This document shows positions 1-11,930 of a stretch of 64,000 bases of DNA, one piece after another. Position 1 is the first letter of the stretch. Every line of letters begins with the position of its first letter. The position numbers and the translations under genes were made by a program. The DNA lies in assembly GCA_040954595.2 (NCBI GenBank), contig CM082598.2:9238001-9302000 (forward strand). Reading direction: 5' to 3'. The stretch is from Balanoglossus misakiensis. Lineage: Eukaryota; Hemichordata. The notes under the pieces are model-generated. The model ran no database searches. It had not been told where the DNA came from and was given only the letters and a program-made list of their open reading frames with translations.

Positions 1-1
1 T

Positions 2-1534
2 AAGCAGCTGGCATTTACTCGGTTTGAGTTTTAAGCCTTTCTCTCTGAGTCGGTCAAGAACTAGTGACAAACGCTCCAGATGCTCATCAAACGTTTTGGA
101 GAAAATGATGATATCGTCGAGGTATACGAGGCAAACGTTCAAGTGAAGATCTCCTAGACATTTCTCCATGCATCTCTGAAATGTGGCAGGGCTCCCTGTC
201 AAACCCATGGGCATGGTAGTGCACTCCCAAAATCCCATTGGTGTCACAAAAGCTGTCTTCTCGATATCTTCTTCGGACATTCCGATCTGCCAGTACCCCG
301 ACTTTAGGTCCAAAGAGGAAAACCACCTTGCTCCTCCAAGGGCTTCTAGACTCTCATCGATTCTCGGCAATGCGTAGGAGTCACGAATCGTACGAGAATT
401 CAGCTTACGATAATCGATACACAGTCGGGTCTGACCATCCTTCTTGCGGACCAACACAATGGGCGCCGCCCAAGGACTGTGAGATTCTCGAATTACTCCA
501 CTTTCTTGCATTCCTCTCAAAACCTGCCGCACCTCCTCATACATGGTGGGTGGGATTCTTCTATGTCTCTCTCTGATCGGCTGGTCATCGGACAAGCGAA
601 TCTTGTGTTTCTCGACGGAACAATATCCTAAGTCATTTTCGTGTTTGGAAAAGACTTCTTCTTTCTGCTGTAGAAGATCAGACACTTTCTTCAGTTGTAT
701 CTCATCTATCGGGGATTCGGACACGTCAAATTCTATTCCACTCTGCAGGCCTATCTTTCTCGAACTCGGTACAGACTTCACTGATGACGCTGGTTTGGCT
801 TCGGTCTCACTGGCGTCTTCCATAACAGCAGCATACTCATCTGGTCTACCAAACCAAGTGACAACATGGACTCTGGCTATGATCTCCCCCGGTCGAATGG
901 TTACTGGGGTGGACGACATATTCTGCACACACACAGGCACTTTCGACTTGTGTTGTTGACATTTCAAAACTGAAACTGCAGGACTCGTGGTGTAGTCTCC
1001 TGAATTTTCAGAGGTCGGCTCCACTGAGACAATATACTGATCACCCAGCGGTCCCTTCCTGGCACGTCCCCAGATAGTGGTACCTCGTCCTGGATCCAAC
1101 TTCACTGGGTGTCGTATCAGAGCTCGTACAGGTCCCAAGTTACCTTTCTTTCCGACAAAACGGTCTCTAGCATCTAACTTTCTGAAAACTCCTTCGGCAA
1201 CAGCTGATATTCTACACGATCTGGTTCCTCTCCGTCTCTGAGTCTTGATTGAAGCCCTGGGGTACAATTCAAGTAGGTTCGTCCCAATCAACACTGGCAC
1301 CACTTTGTTGTACTCGTTGTCCGGTACAAGTAATGCAGGAATCGTGTATTCCCGATCATCACCGAAATCATCAAGGGGGAAGGACATGACTGCCTCGACA
1401 ATGCCTATGAAGGGTATCGGCTGGTCATTGGCTCCCTTAATGGTCAAGGTGTCTTCTGTACTCTGTATGGGTAAGGCAGACAGGTACTCATCGTAGATAA
1501 TTCTTGCTGATAGTGGAAACCTGGGATCCAGTAT
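2..1534 (-). CDS. pol: Pol: rest of retropepsin plus reverse transcriptase, partial, +1 frame relative to gag
   Basis: I read this frame triplet by triplet: it is open from 1534 to the window edge with no stop. It overlaps the gag frame by about 47 bp (1488-1534) and supplies the protease part missing from gag, including an LLVPDNEYNKVVPVLIGTN block near 1300. Further on it shows reverse transcriptase motifs: SPWAAPIVLVRKKDG (palm entry), LDLKSGYWQI, PMGLTGSPATFQ and the catalytic YLDD at 113-124. The enzyme copies genomic RNA into cDNA in the particle. There is no separate start codon, so expression needs a +1 shift or the gag/pol break is a one-base mutation; a shift inside the protease fold would be unusual. 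RNase H and integrase should follow outside the window. Confidence 0.88.
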   Translation of the reverse strand, partial: MLDPRFPLSARIIYDEYLSALPIQSTEDTLTIKGANDQPIPFIGIVEAVMSFPLDDFGDDREYTIPALLVPDNEYNKVVPVLIGTNLLELYPRASIKTQRRRGTRSCRISAVAEGVFRKLDARDRFVGKKGNLGPVRALIRHPVKLDPGRGTTIWGRARKGPLGDQYIVSVEPTSENSGDYTTSPAVSVLKCQQHKSKVPVCVQNMSSTPVTIRPGEIIARVHVVTWFGRPDEYAAVMEDASETEAKPASSVKSVPSSRKIGLQSGIEFDVSESPIDEIQLKKVSDLLQQKEEVFSKHENDLGYCSVEKHKIRLSDDQPIRERHRRIPPTMYEEVRQVLRGMQESGVIRESHSPWAAPIVLVRKKDGQTRLCIDYRKLNSRTIRDSYALPRIDESLEALGGARWFSSLDLKSGYWQIGMSEEDIEKTAFVTPMGFWECTTMPMGLTGSPATFQRCMEKCLGDLHLNVCLVYLDDIIIFSKTFDEHLERLSLVLDRLREKGLKLKPSKCQLL

Positions 1535-3302
1535 CTATGAGACAGGAAGTTTCTGTTCCCTCTACGAAGACTTTTCCTTCCATAGCACCACCAATCAAGC
1601 CAGCTCTCTGGGGTTGTACTTGAATGGGTTTTCTTCCTAACTGACCTCGGTATAGTTGGCACATATTGATACGAGGTAGTCCTGACGAACTGTGGCGATC
1701 GGCTTTCTCACAGCATTTCGCAATGTGTCCTCGCTCTCCACATTTGAAACATGATCTGCTGTCTTCTTTCTTGGGTTCCTTACAATGCTTCGCCATATGT
1801 CCTTCCTTCCCACAGTTGTAGCACTGAAACGGTTTGGAAGAACTGGTATCTCTCTGGGTCGGTGCTGGACCTGTCTCTGGGGTTCGGTTCAATCCACCTC
1901 TTTGGAGTTCAAGTTTTTCAACTCGTTCAGCGGTGCGTCTCACTTCGGTTTCCAGACTCTTCATACTCGCTGCTTGGGACTTCACTGTTTCAGCTAACCC
2001 CTGGATTCCTTCAACTGTCAACTTTATCATCTTCATGGCCTCACTCTCCATATTCTTCCCACTGGAGTTACCACTGTCGTCGGCTGAAGTAACCTGTTGA
2101 GTTCTTCCTATGAATTGCCGTTTGGGTTTCTCATCTCCAGTACGCTCTTTGCCTTCTTGTTCTACATTCCTCGCCAACTGCAGCAGCTCCTCAAAAGTGG
2201 TGTCTTTTCGGACTGCTGAACGAAGTACATCAAACACTCGGTCTGACTTCAGTCCTCGCCAGAAGACAGTTTTGAGAGTTTCATCTATGGCATCGGGACC
2301 AATACCACCTCTTCTGCGGATTTTGTGGATCTCAGCTTCCAGTCTGTTTCCATATTGTGAAACTGTTTCGCTCTCTTTCTGTTTACTGTTGTTGTAGAAT
2401 TTCTCCAATAACAGCGCTCCTGTTTCGACTTCCCCGAAACTAATTTCGAGTTTATCCAAAACTTGGTTCAACGTAACATCACTGCCCATATTCATGACAA
2501 GTCGGCCAGCAGACCCGCGCAGCGATTTCCTGACGGTTTGTACTAAAACTTTCAGGTTGTGAGTGGGATCTTGCCGCAGACAGTCGACTTCGTATTTCCA
2601 GAGCTCAAAATCTACATCCATTTTTCTATCAGGATCGCCCGAGAAAGTGGATAATCGGGGCGGCTGATAAAACGCTACTGGCACAGGGCCAGCATGTGGG
2701 AAACGCGCGGCACCATGGGGAGTCGTAACAATTGCATCGCTCGCTTGCGCTGCCATCGCTCCAGGGGGTGAAGAAACAGTAGGCGTCACACCCTGAGTCA
2801 TACTGCTCGCGCCATCACCTGACTTTTCGGTAAAGCCAGATAATGTAGGTGTAGATGGCACAGGTGCTGGCGTATGTGGACCACCAACAGCCATACCAGC
2901 TGTGTCGCTATCAGACAAAGCCAGCCGTCGACGAATAGCTGATTCGTCTGCGTCTAACTTTTCGCGCTTGATCATCAACTCTTTCAACTTTTCAATCTCT
3001 GATTCTTTCTGATGCAATGATTTCTCGAGATCATCTAACGTACTAGTCAATCGCTGCTCTCGCGCTATACCCCCAGGGGAGTATCGAACAAAACCCCGAC
3101 CCCTGCCAGATTTGACAGTAGTGGTTGTATCAGAAAAACCCTTCCTCGGGGGTGGCACAGTGCCAGTAGGAGTGGACACCTCCCCTTTAATGTTAGGAAT
3201 GGACACCTCCCCTTTAATGTTAGAAGTGAGCTCTTCCCCTTTAATGCTAGGAATGGGCATTTCCCCTCTAATGATAGGCTGAAATATGTCACTTTCGGCC
3301 AT
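1488..3302 (-). CDS. gag: Gag polyprotein with two CCHC zinc knuckles and the start of the retropepsin
   Basis: 604-residue frame beginning with ATG at 3302. In order: an N-terminal run of four degenerate 9-residue repeats each carrying I(K/R)GE (residues 10-41); a predicted coiled coil (about 81-130); a Pro/Ser/Thr-rich linker; a capsid-like region (about 212-385) starting PPRLSTFSGDP, of the kind shared by metazoan gypsy Gag and the domesticated PNMA/ZCCHC12 proteins; a second short helical stretch (about 420-465); two zinc knuckles CX2CX4HX4C (C494/C497/H502/C507 and C518/C521/H526/C531); and the start of an aspartic protease with its DTG catalytic triad at 590-592. Gag forms the retroelement capsid and packages RNA. 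The frame stops 12 residues after DTG, too early for a whole protease; the rest is read in the +1 frame (next entry). Confidence 0.9.
   Translation of the reverse strand: MAESDIFQPIIRGEMPIPSIKGEELTSNIKGEVSIPNIKGEVSTPTGTVPPPRKGFSDTTTTVKSGRGRGFVRYSPGGIAREQRLTSTLDDLEKSLHQKESEIEKLKELMIKREKLDADESAIRRRLALSDSDTAGMAVGGPHTPAPVPSTPTLSGFTEKSGDGASSMTQGVTPTVSSPPGAMAAQASDAIVTTPHGAARFPHAGPVPVAFYQPPRLSTFSGDPDRKMDVDFELWKYEVDCLRQDPTHNLKVLVQTVRKSLRGSAGRLVMNMGSDVTLNQVLDKLEISFGEVETGALLLEKFYNNSKQKESETVSQYGNRLEAEIHKIRRRGGIGPDAIDETLKTVFWRGLKSDRVFDVLRSAVRKDTTFEELLQLARNVEQEGKERTGDEKPKRQFIGRTQQVTSADDSGNSSGKNMESEAMKMIKLTVEGIQGLAETVKSQAASMKSLETEVRRTAERVEKLELQRGGLNRTPETGPAPTQRDTSSSKPFQCYNCGKEGHMAKHCKEPKKEDSRSCFKCGERGHIAKCCEKADRHSSSGLPRINMCQLYRGQLGRKPIQVQPQRAGLIGGAMEGKVFVEGTETSCLIDTGSQVSTISKNYLR
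3172..3281 (-). repeat. 27-bp tandem repeat inside gag
   Basis: About four in-frame copies of a 27-bp unit beginning TCCCCTTTAATG on the plus strand (starts at 3181, 3208, 3235, 3262). They encode the I(K/R)GE repeats at the Gag N-terminus. Confidence 0.85.
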
Positions 3303-3303
3303 A

Positions 3304-3585
3304 CTACAGTATTTCTATGCAACAAATTGTACAGAAAAATGTCAACGTGTTGCACTCGTCAACTCACTCACTCCAACAAGGACACACAATCCTTTATTGA
3401 ACGACGGACACACATATATGACTCACCTGAGTGTCTGTAAGTCGCCTGTTTAAAGTGAGCTAAATCTACTACTAACTATACTATATTCAAAAATCAGTGT
3501 CTGTCTCAATATATATCCCTGTCAAACGCCGTATATCTGTCTCTGGTACGTCAACACACTAACGAACTACCAAACCCTCAAGCCC
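3304..3585 (-). other. Untranslated leader between primer-binding site and gag
   Basis: About 280 bp with no long frame in the gag direction. It contains a consensus-like donor CAGGTGAGT near 3420 and an AATAAA near 3393 (both minus strand), of unknown use. Confidence 0.4.
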
Positions 3586-3603
3586 CACTTGTTTTGGGCG
3601 CCA
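3586..3603 (-). promoter_or_regulatory. Primer-binding site of the gypsy element
   Basis: The minus strand reads TGGCGCCCAAAACAAGTG five bases after the LTR end TTACA. A TGG-initiated stretch complementary to a tRNA 3' end (plus-strand GGGCGCCA) is the usual place for minus-strand DNA priming. The priming tRNA was not identified. Confidence 0.6.
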
Positions 3604-3608
3604 TCTGA

Positions 3609-4658
3609 TGTAACCCGTTTCTTGCCGGACAATGGTCTAACAAGTACGTAGCTACAGCAAAAGATCTCTCTCTCTTTCAATTGGGCATCGGTCTGAGGTT
3701 TGGCTGCTGACATGGGTACACAGATACAGCATCAGCGTTCTTACGGACAGGGGGATTGAAACAGACACACCACACACTGATTTCTTTCTGTGAAAACACT
3801 ATAATATCTCTCTGAAACACATTCAAAGCACAACAAGAAACTCTAGAAAAATGCACGCTATATATGAAATAAAGTGTTCAATGTCTCTACTGTCTCTGTC
3901 AATGTATACTCAGCTGCACTGTTCGCTGTGTAGACAACAGTTCTGCAATCCAACGACGATCGACGAAACTCTTCTCAAACTACACGAAAGTCAAGTTCAG
4001 CTAAATCAGCAACATATCGGCGAAACCCTCAGAAACGTCGAGTTCGGGACATCAACAACAAATCGGCGAAACCCTCAGAAATAGCGGCAGCCATCTGGAA
4101 AAGTTCTGGAATCTTCTCGGGCGATGTTCGGATCACATCGAGCGAGATCGGCAAGCACGTACATCTCACCTAGCTAGTTCAACTGGAAAGTTCTCGATCA
4201 ATTTCAGAAATCGAAATCGAAATCGAAAGTTCTCAAAATACTATATCTCGCTCTTGCCCTCTGGAACTGGTGAATAGTCGAACCGCTCCAGGGACATTCA
4301 CGACTCGGTACGTCGACTCCGGCCTAAATCTACGCCAGATCGACTCATCAAAAACTCTCTCGAACTTCGGATCAAAACTCTACAAAACTACTCACTATCA
4401 GCCATCACGCCATAGACACTTGACAGCGCGTAGTGATATGTGACAAGCTCGCTAAGATTTGTAAAAATAATAGCGCACATCATGTGAGCTTGCAACTACA
4501 CCATCAAATTACAGAAAATACTTCAGTCTACAGAAAAGTAATAGTGATTCGTCATCAAATCATCGTACAGACATACACAGTCAAATACAACATAGAACTA
4601 CTTTCTCATCGTCACATGATGCCCAATGCTCAAAAATGAGATATATGTGAATAATACA
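3609..4658 (-). repeat. 5' LTR of the gypsy element
   Basis: On the minus strand this stretch starts TGTATTATTCAC and ends CGGGTTACA, giving the TG...CA ends expected of an LTR, and its 3' side abuts a primer-binding site. Length is about 1,050 bp. The outer boundary (4658) rests only on the TG dinucleotide and position, because the partner LTR is not in the window; the inner boundary (3609) is better supported. Two short ORFs inside it are not taken as genes. Confidence 0.6.
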
Positions 4659-7600
4659 GGGATGCGGCTCTGATCGTGGCAATGGCTATAGCGCCAAACA
4701 GTGACTAAATACCACGAGGATTTAAAGCCTCTACAAAAGGTATACAAAGATACCATTAATCACGTGCTAGTCAGTGTCACAGCACATGGTCACAGTTTTT
4801 CTTGCCCCCCGTTGGCAGTTCAGTTTCATATGAAAGGTATACAAAGATACCATTAACCACATGCTAGTCAGTGTCACAGCACATGGTCACAGTTTTTCTT
4901 GCCCCCAGTTGGCAGTTCAGTTTCATATGGAAGGTATTTAAAAGTACCATTAATCATGTGCTAGTCAGTGTCACAGCACATGGTCACAGTTTTTCTTGCC
5001 CCCCGTTGGCAGTTCAGTTTCATATGAAAGGTATACAAAGATACCATTAACCACATGCTAGTCAGTGTCACAGCACATGGTCACAGTTTTTCTTGCCCCC
5101 AGTTGGCAGTTCAGTTTCATATGAAAGGTATACAAAGATACCATTAACCACGTGCTAGTCAGTGTCACAGCACATGGTCACAGTTTTTCTTGCCCCCAGT
5201 TGGCAGTTCAGTTTCATATGAAAGGTATACTAAGATACCATTCACCACGTGCTAGTCAGTGTCACAGCACATGGTCACAGTTTTTCTTGCCCCCCGTTGG
5301 CAGTTCAGTTTCATATGGAAGGTATACAAAGATACCATTAATCACGTGCTAGTCAGTGTCACAGCACATGGTCACGGTTTTTCATGCCCCCCGTTGGCAG
5401 TTCAGTTTCATATGAAAGGTATACAAAGATACCATTAATCACATGCTAGTCAGTGTCACAGCACATGGTCACAGTTTTTCTTGCCCCCAGTTGGCAGTTC
5501 AGTTTCATATGAAAGGTATACAAAGATACCATTAACCACATGCTAGTCAGTGTCACAGCACATGGTCACAGTTTTTCTTGCCCCCAGTTGGCAGTTCAGT
5601 TTCATATGGAAGGTATTTAAAAGTACCATTAATCATGTGCTAGTCAGTGTCACAGCACATGGTCACAGTTTTTCTTGCCCCCCGTTGGCAGTTCAGTTTC
5701 ATATGGAAGGTATTTAAAGGTACCATTAACCACGTGCTGGTCAGTGTCACAGCACATGGTCACAGTTTTTCTTGCCCCCAGTTGGCATTTCAGTTTCATA
5801 TGAAAGGTATACAAAGATACCATTAACCACATGCTAATCAGTTTCACAGCACATGGTCACAGTTTTTCTTTCCCCCAGTTGGCAGTTCAGTTTCATATGT
5901 AAGGTATACTAAGATACCATTCACCACGTGCTAGTCAGTGTCACAGCACATGGTCACAGTTTTTCTTGCCCCAAGTTGGCAGTTCAGTTTCATATGGAAG
6001 GTATTTAAAGGTACCATTAATCATGTGCTAGTCAGTGTCACAGCCCATGGTCACAGTTTTTCTTGCCCCCAGATGGCAGTTCAGTTTCATATGAAAGGTA
6101 TACAAAGATAACATTTACCACGTGCTAGTCAGTGTCACAGCACATGGCCACAGTTTTTCTTGCCCCCAGTTGGCAGTTCAGTTTCATATGAAAGGTATAC
6201 AAAGATAACATTAACCACGTGCTAGTCAGTGTCACAGCACATGGTCACAGTTTTTCTTGCCCCCAGTTGGCAGTTCAGTTTCATATGAAAGGTATACAAA
6301 GATACCATTAACCACAAGCTAGTCAGTTTCACAGCACATGGTCACAGTTTTTCTTGCCCCCAGTTGGCAGTTCAGTTTCATATGAAAGGTATACAAAGAT
6401 ACCATTAATCACGTGCTAGTCAGTGTCACAGCACATGGTCACAGTTTTTTCTTGCCCCCAGTTGGCAGTTCAGTTTCATATGGAAGGTATTTAAAGGTAC
6501 CATTAACCACGAGCTAGTAAGTGTCACAGCACATGGTCACAGTTTTTCTTGCCCCCAGTTGGCATTTCAGTTTCATATGAAAGGTATACAAAGATACCAT
6601 TAACCACATGCTAATCAGTTTCACAGCACATGGTCACAGTTTTTCTTTCCCCCAGTTGGCAGTTCAGTTTCATATGTAAGGTATACTAAGATACCATTCA
6701 CCACGTGCTAGTCAGTGTCACAGCACATGGTCACAGTTTTTCTTGCCCCCCGTTGGCAGTTCAGTTTCATATGAAAGGTATACAAAGATACCATTCACCA
6801 CGTGCTAGTCAGTGTCACAGCACATAGTCACAGTTTTTCTTGCCCCCCGTTGGCAGTTCAGTTTCATATGAAAGGTATACAAAGATAACATTAACCACGT
6901 GCTAGTCAGTGTCACAGCACATGGTCACAGTTTTTCTTGCCCCCAGTTAGCAGTTCAGTTTCATATGTAAGGTATACTAAGATACCATTCACCACGTGCT
7001 AGTCAGTGTCACAGCACATGGTCACAGTTTTTCTTGCCCCAAGTTGGCAGTTCAGTTTCATATGGAAGGTATTTAAAAGTACCATTAATCATGTGCTAGT
7101 CAGTGTCACAGCACATGGTCACAGTTTTTCTTGCCCCCAGTTGGCAGTTCAGTTTCATATGAAAGGTATACAAAGATAACATTAACCACGTGCTAGTCAG
7201 TGTCACAGCACATGGTCACAGTTTTTCTTGCCCCCAGTTGGCAGTTCAGTTTCATATGAAAGGTATACAAAGATACCATTAATCACGTGCTAGTCAGTGT
7301 CACAGCACATGGTCACAGTCACAGCACATGGTCACAGTTTTTCTTGCCCCCAGTTGGCAGTTCAGTTTCATATAAAAGGTATACAAAGATACCATTAACC
7401 ACATGCTAGTCAGTTTCACAGCACATGGTCACAATTTTTCTTGCCCCCAGTTGGCAGTTCAGTTTCATATGAAAGGTATACAAAGATACCATTAATCACG
7501 TGCTAGTCAGTGTCACAGCACATGGTCACAGTTTTTTCTTGCCCCCAGTTGGCAGTTCAGTTTCATATGGAAGGTATTTAAAGGTACCATTAACCACGTG

Positions 7601-10535
7601 CTAGTAAGTGTCACAGCACATGGTCACAGTTTTTCTTGCCCCCAGTTGGCATTTCAGTTTCATATGAAAGGTATACAAAGATACCATTAACCACATGCTA
7701 GTCAGTGTCACAGCACATGGTCACAGTTTTTCTTGCCCCCAGTTGGCAGTTCAGTTTCATATGAAAGGTATACAAAGATACCATTAATCACGTGCTAGTC
7801 AGTGTCACAGCACATGGTCACAGTTTTTCTTGCCCCCAGTTGGCAGTTCAGTTTCATATGAAAGGTATACAAAGATACCATTAACCACGTGCTAGTCAAT
7901 GTCACAGCACATGGTCACAGTTTTTCTTGCCCCCAGTTGGCAGTTCAGTTTCATATGAAAGGTATACAAAGATAACATTAACCACGTGCTAGTCAGTGTC
8001 ACAGCACATGGTCACAGTTTTTCTTGCCCCCAGTTGGCAGTTCAGTTTCATATGAAAGGTATACAAAGATACCATTAACCACATGCTAATCAGTTTCACA
8101 GCACATGTTCACAGTTTTTCTTTCCCCCAGTTAGCAGTTCAGTTTCATATGTAAGGTATACTAAGATACCATTCACCACGTGCTAGTCAGTGTCACAGCA
8201 CATGGTCACAGTTTTTCTTGCCCCAAGTTGGCAGTTCAGTTTCATATGAAAGGTATACACAGATAACATTAACCACGTGCTAGTCAGTGTCACAGCACAT
8301 GGTCACAGTTTTTCTTGCCCCCAGTTGGCAGTTCAGTTTCATATGAAAGGTATACACAGATAACATTAACCACGTGCTAGTCAGTGTCACAGCACATGGT
8401 CACAGTTTTTCTTGCCCCCAGTTGGCAGTTCAGTTTCATATGAAAGGTATACAAAGATACCATTAACCACGTGCTAGTCAATGTCACAGCACATGGTCAC
8501 AGTTTTTCTTGCCCCCAGTTGGCAGTTCAGTTTCATATGAAAGGTATACAAAGATAACATTAACCACGTGCTAGTCAGTGTCACAGCACATGGTCACAGT
8601 TTTTCTTGCCCCCAGTTGGCAGTTCAGTTTCATATGTAAGGTATACTAAGATACCATTAACCACGTGCTAGTCAGTGTCACAGCACATGGTCACAGTTTT
8701 TCTTGCCCCCCGTTGGCAGTTCAGTTTCATATGAAAGGTATACAAAGATACCATTAACCACATGCTAGTCAGTGTCACAGCACATGGTCACAGTTTTTCT
8801 TGCCCCCAGTTGGCAGTTCAGTTTCATATGAAAGGTATACAAAGATAACATTAACCACGTGCTAGTCAGTGTCACAGCACATGGTCACAGTTTTTCTTGC
8901 CCCCAGTTGGCAGTTCAGTTTCATATGAAAGGTATACAAAGATACCATTAACCACATGCTAGTCAGTTTCACAGCACATGGTCACAGTTTTTCTTGCCCC
9001 CAGTTGGCAGTTCAGTTTCATATGAAAGGTATACAAAGATACCATAAACAACGTGCTAGTCAGTGTCACAGCACATGGTCACAGTTTTTCTTGCCCCCAG
9101 TTGGCAGTTCAGTTTCATATGAAAGGTATACTAAGATACCATTAACCACATGCTAGTCAGTTTCACAGCACATGGTCACAGTTTTTCTTGCCCCCAGTTG
9201 GCAGTTCAGTTTCATATGTAAGGTATACTAAGATACCATTCACCACGTGCTAGTCAGTGTCACAGCACATGGTCACAGTTTTTCTTGCCCCCAGTTGGCA
9301 GTTCAGTTTCATATGGAAGGTATTTAAAGGTACCATTAACCACGTGCTAGTAAGTGTCACAGCACATGGTCACAGTTTTTCTTGCCCCCCGTTGGCAGTT
9401 CAGTTTCATATGTAAGGTATACTAAGATACCATTCACCACGTGCTAGTCAGTGTCACAGCACATGGTCACAGTTTTTCTTGCCCCCCGTTGGCAGTTCAG
9501 TTTCATATGTAAGGTATACTAAGATACCATTCACCACGTGCTAGTCATTGTCACAGCACATGGTCAGTTTTTCTTGCCCCAAGTTGGCAGTTCAGTTTCA
9601 TATGGAACGTATTTAAAGGTACCATTAACCACGTGCTAGTCAGTGTCACAGCACATGGTCAGTTTTTCTTTCCCCCCGTTCGCAGTTCAGTTTCATGTAA
9701 AAGGTATACAAAGATACCATTAACCACGTGCTAGTCAGTGTCACAGCACATGGTAACAGTTTTTCTTGCCCCCCGTTGGCAGTTCAGTTTCATATGAAAG
9801 GTATACAAAGATACCATTAATCACGTGCTAGTCAGTGTCACAGCACATGGTCACAGTTTTTCTTGCCCCCCGTTGGCAGTTCAGTTTCATATGAAAGGTA
9901 TACAAAGATACCATTAATCACATGCTAGTCAGTGTCACAGCACATGGTCACAGTTTTTCTTGCCCCCAGTTGGCAGTTCAGTTTCATATGAAAGGTATAC
10001 AAAGATACCATTAACCACATGCTAGTCAGTGTCACAGCACATGGTCACAGTTTTTCTTGCCCCCAGTTGGCAGTTCAGTTTCATATGAAAGGTATACAAA
10101 GATACCATTAATCACGTGCTAGTCAGTGTCACAGCACATGGTCACAGTTTTTTCTTGCCCCCAGTTGGCAGTTCAGTTTCATATGAAAGGTATACAAAGA
10201 TAACATTAACCACGTGCTAGTCAGTGTCACAGCACATGGTCACAGTTTTTCTTGCCCCCAGTTGGCATTTCAGTTTCATATGAAAGGTATACAAAGATAC
10301 CATTAACCACATGCTAGTCAGTTTCACAGCACATGGTCAGAGTTTTTATTGCCCCCAGTTGGCAGTTCAGTTTCATATGTAAGGTATACTAAGATACCAT
10401 TCACCACGTGCTAGTCAGTGTCACAGCACATGGTCACAGTTTTTCTTTCCCCCAGCTGGCAGTTCAGTTTCATATGTAAGGTATACTAAGATACCATTCA
10501 CCACGTGCTAGTCAGTGTCACAGCACATGGTCACA

Positions 10536-11930
10536 GTGTTTCTTGCCCCAAGTTGGCAGTTCAGTTTCATATGTAAGGTATACTAAGATACCATTCACCA
10601 CGTGCTAGTCAGTGTCACAGCACATGGTCACAGTGTTTCTTGCCCCAAGTTGGCAGTTCAGTTTCATATGGAAGGTATACTAAGATACCATTCACCACGT
10701 GCTAGTCAGTGTCACAGCACATGGTCACAGTGTTTCTTGCCCCAAGTTGGCAGTTCAGTTTCATATGTAAGGTATACTAAGATACCATTCACCACGTGCT
10801 AGTCAGTGTCACAGCACATGGTCACAGTGTTTCTTGCCCCAAGTTGGCAGTTCAGTTTCATATGTAAGGTATACTAAGATACCATTCACCACGTGCTAGT
10901 CAGTGTCACAGCACATGGTCACAGTGTTTCTTGCCCCAAGTTGGCAGTTCAGTTTCATATGTAAGGTATACTAAGATACCATTCACCACGTGCTAGTCAG
11001 TGTCACAGCACATGGTCACAGTGTTTCTTGCCCCAAGTTGGCAGTTCAGTTTCATATGTAAGGTATACTAAGATACCATTCACCACGTGCTAGTCAGTGT
11101 CACAGCACATGGTCACAGTGTTTCTTGCCCCAAGTTGGCAGTTCAGTTTCATATGTAAGGTATACTAAGATACCATTCACCACGTGCTAGTCAGTGTCAC
11201 AGCACATGGTCACAGTGTTTCTTGCCCCAAGTTGGCAGTTCAGTTTCATATGTAAGGTATACTAAGATACCATTCACCACGTGCTAGTCAGTGTCACAGC
11301 ACATGGTCACAGTGTTTCTTGCCCCAAGTTGGCAGTTCAGTTTCATATGGAAGGTATACTAAGATACCATTCACCACGTGCTAGTCAGTGTCACAGCACA
11401 TGGTCACAGTGTTTCTTGCCCCAAGTTGGCAGTTCAGTTTCATATGGAAGGTATACTAAGATACCATTCACCACGTGCTAGTCAGTGTCACAGCACATGG
11501 TCACAGTTTTTCTTTCCCCCAGCTGGCAGTTTAGTTTCATATGTAAGGTATACTAAGATACCATTCACCACGTGCTAGTCAGTGTCACAGCACATGGTCA
11601 CAGTGTTTCTTGCCCCAAGTTGGCAGTTCAGTTTCATATGTAAGGTATACTAAGATACCATTCACCACGTGCTAGTCAGTGTCACAGCACATGGTCACAG
11701 TGTTTCTTGCCCCAAGTTGGCAGTTCAGTTTCATATGTAAGGTATACTAAGATACCATTCACCACGTGCTAGTCAGTGTCACAGCACATGGTCACAGTTT
11801 TTCTTGCCCCCAGTTGGCAGTTCAGTTTCATATGTAAGGTATACTAAGATACCATTCACCACGTGCTAGTCAGTGTCACAGCACATGGTCACAGTGTTTC
11901 TTGCCCCAAGTTGGCAGTTCAGTTTCATAT
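10536..11930. repeat. Homogenised block of near-identical satellite monomers
   Basis: Ten consecutive monomers at exact 97-bp spacing (marker GTGTTTCTTGCCCCAAG at 10536, 10633 and so on to 11409) share the same diagnostic substitutions, and three more follow after two foreign monomers. This marks a recent local amplification within the array. Confidence 0.85.

Larger units (their letters stand above)
1..4658 (-). mobile_element. Ty3/gypsy LTR retrotransposon, 5' portion, truncated by the window edge
   Basis: The parts lie in the order of a gypsy element read on the minus strand: LTR (4658 down to 3609), primer-binding site next to the LTR, leader, gag from 3302, retropepsin spanning the gag/pol junction near 1490, then reverse transcriptase ending at the window edge. 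RNase H, integrase and the other LTR would lie left of position 1. The pol frame carries no stop over about 1.5 kb and the catalytic residues are intact, so this copy is young or recently active; the one visible defect is a +1 frame break in the protease. Target-site duplication and LTR divergence cannot be checked because the second LTR is outside the window. Confidence 0.9.

Noticed and set aside
1751-2397. Plus-strand frames of 70-113 codons
   Set aside because: Shadows of gag on the minus strand.
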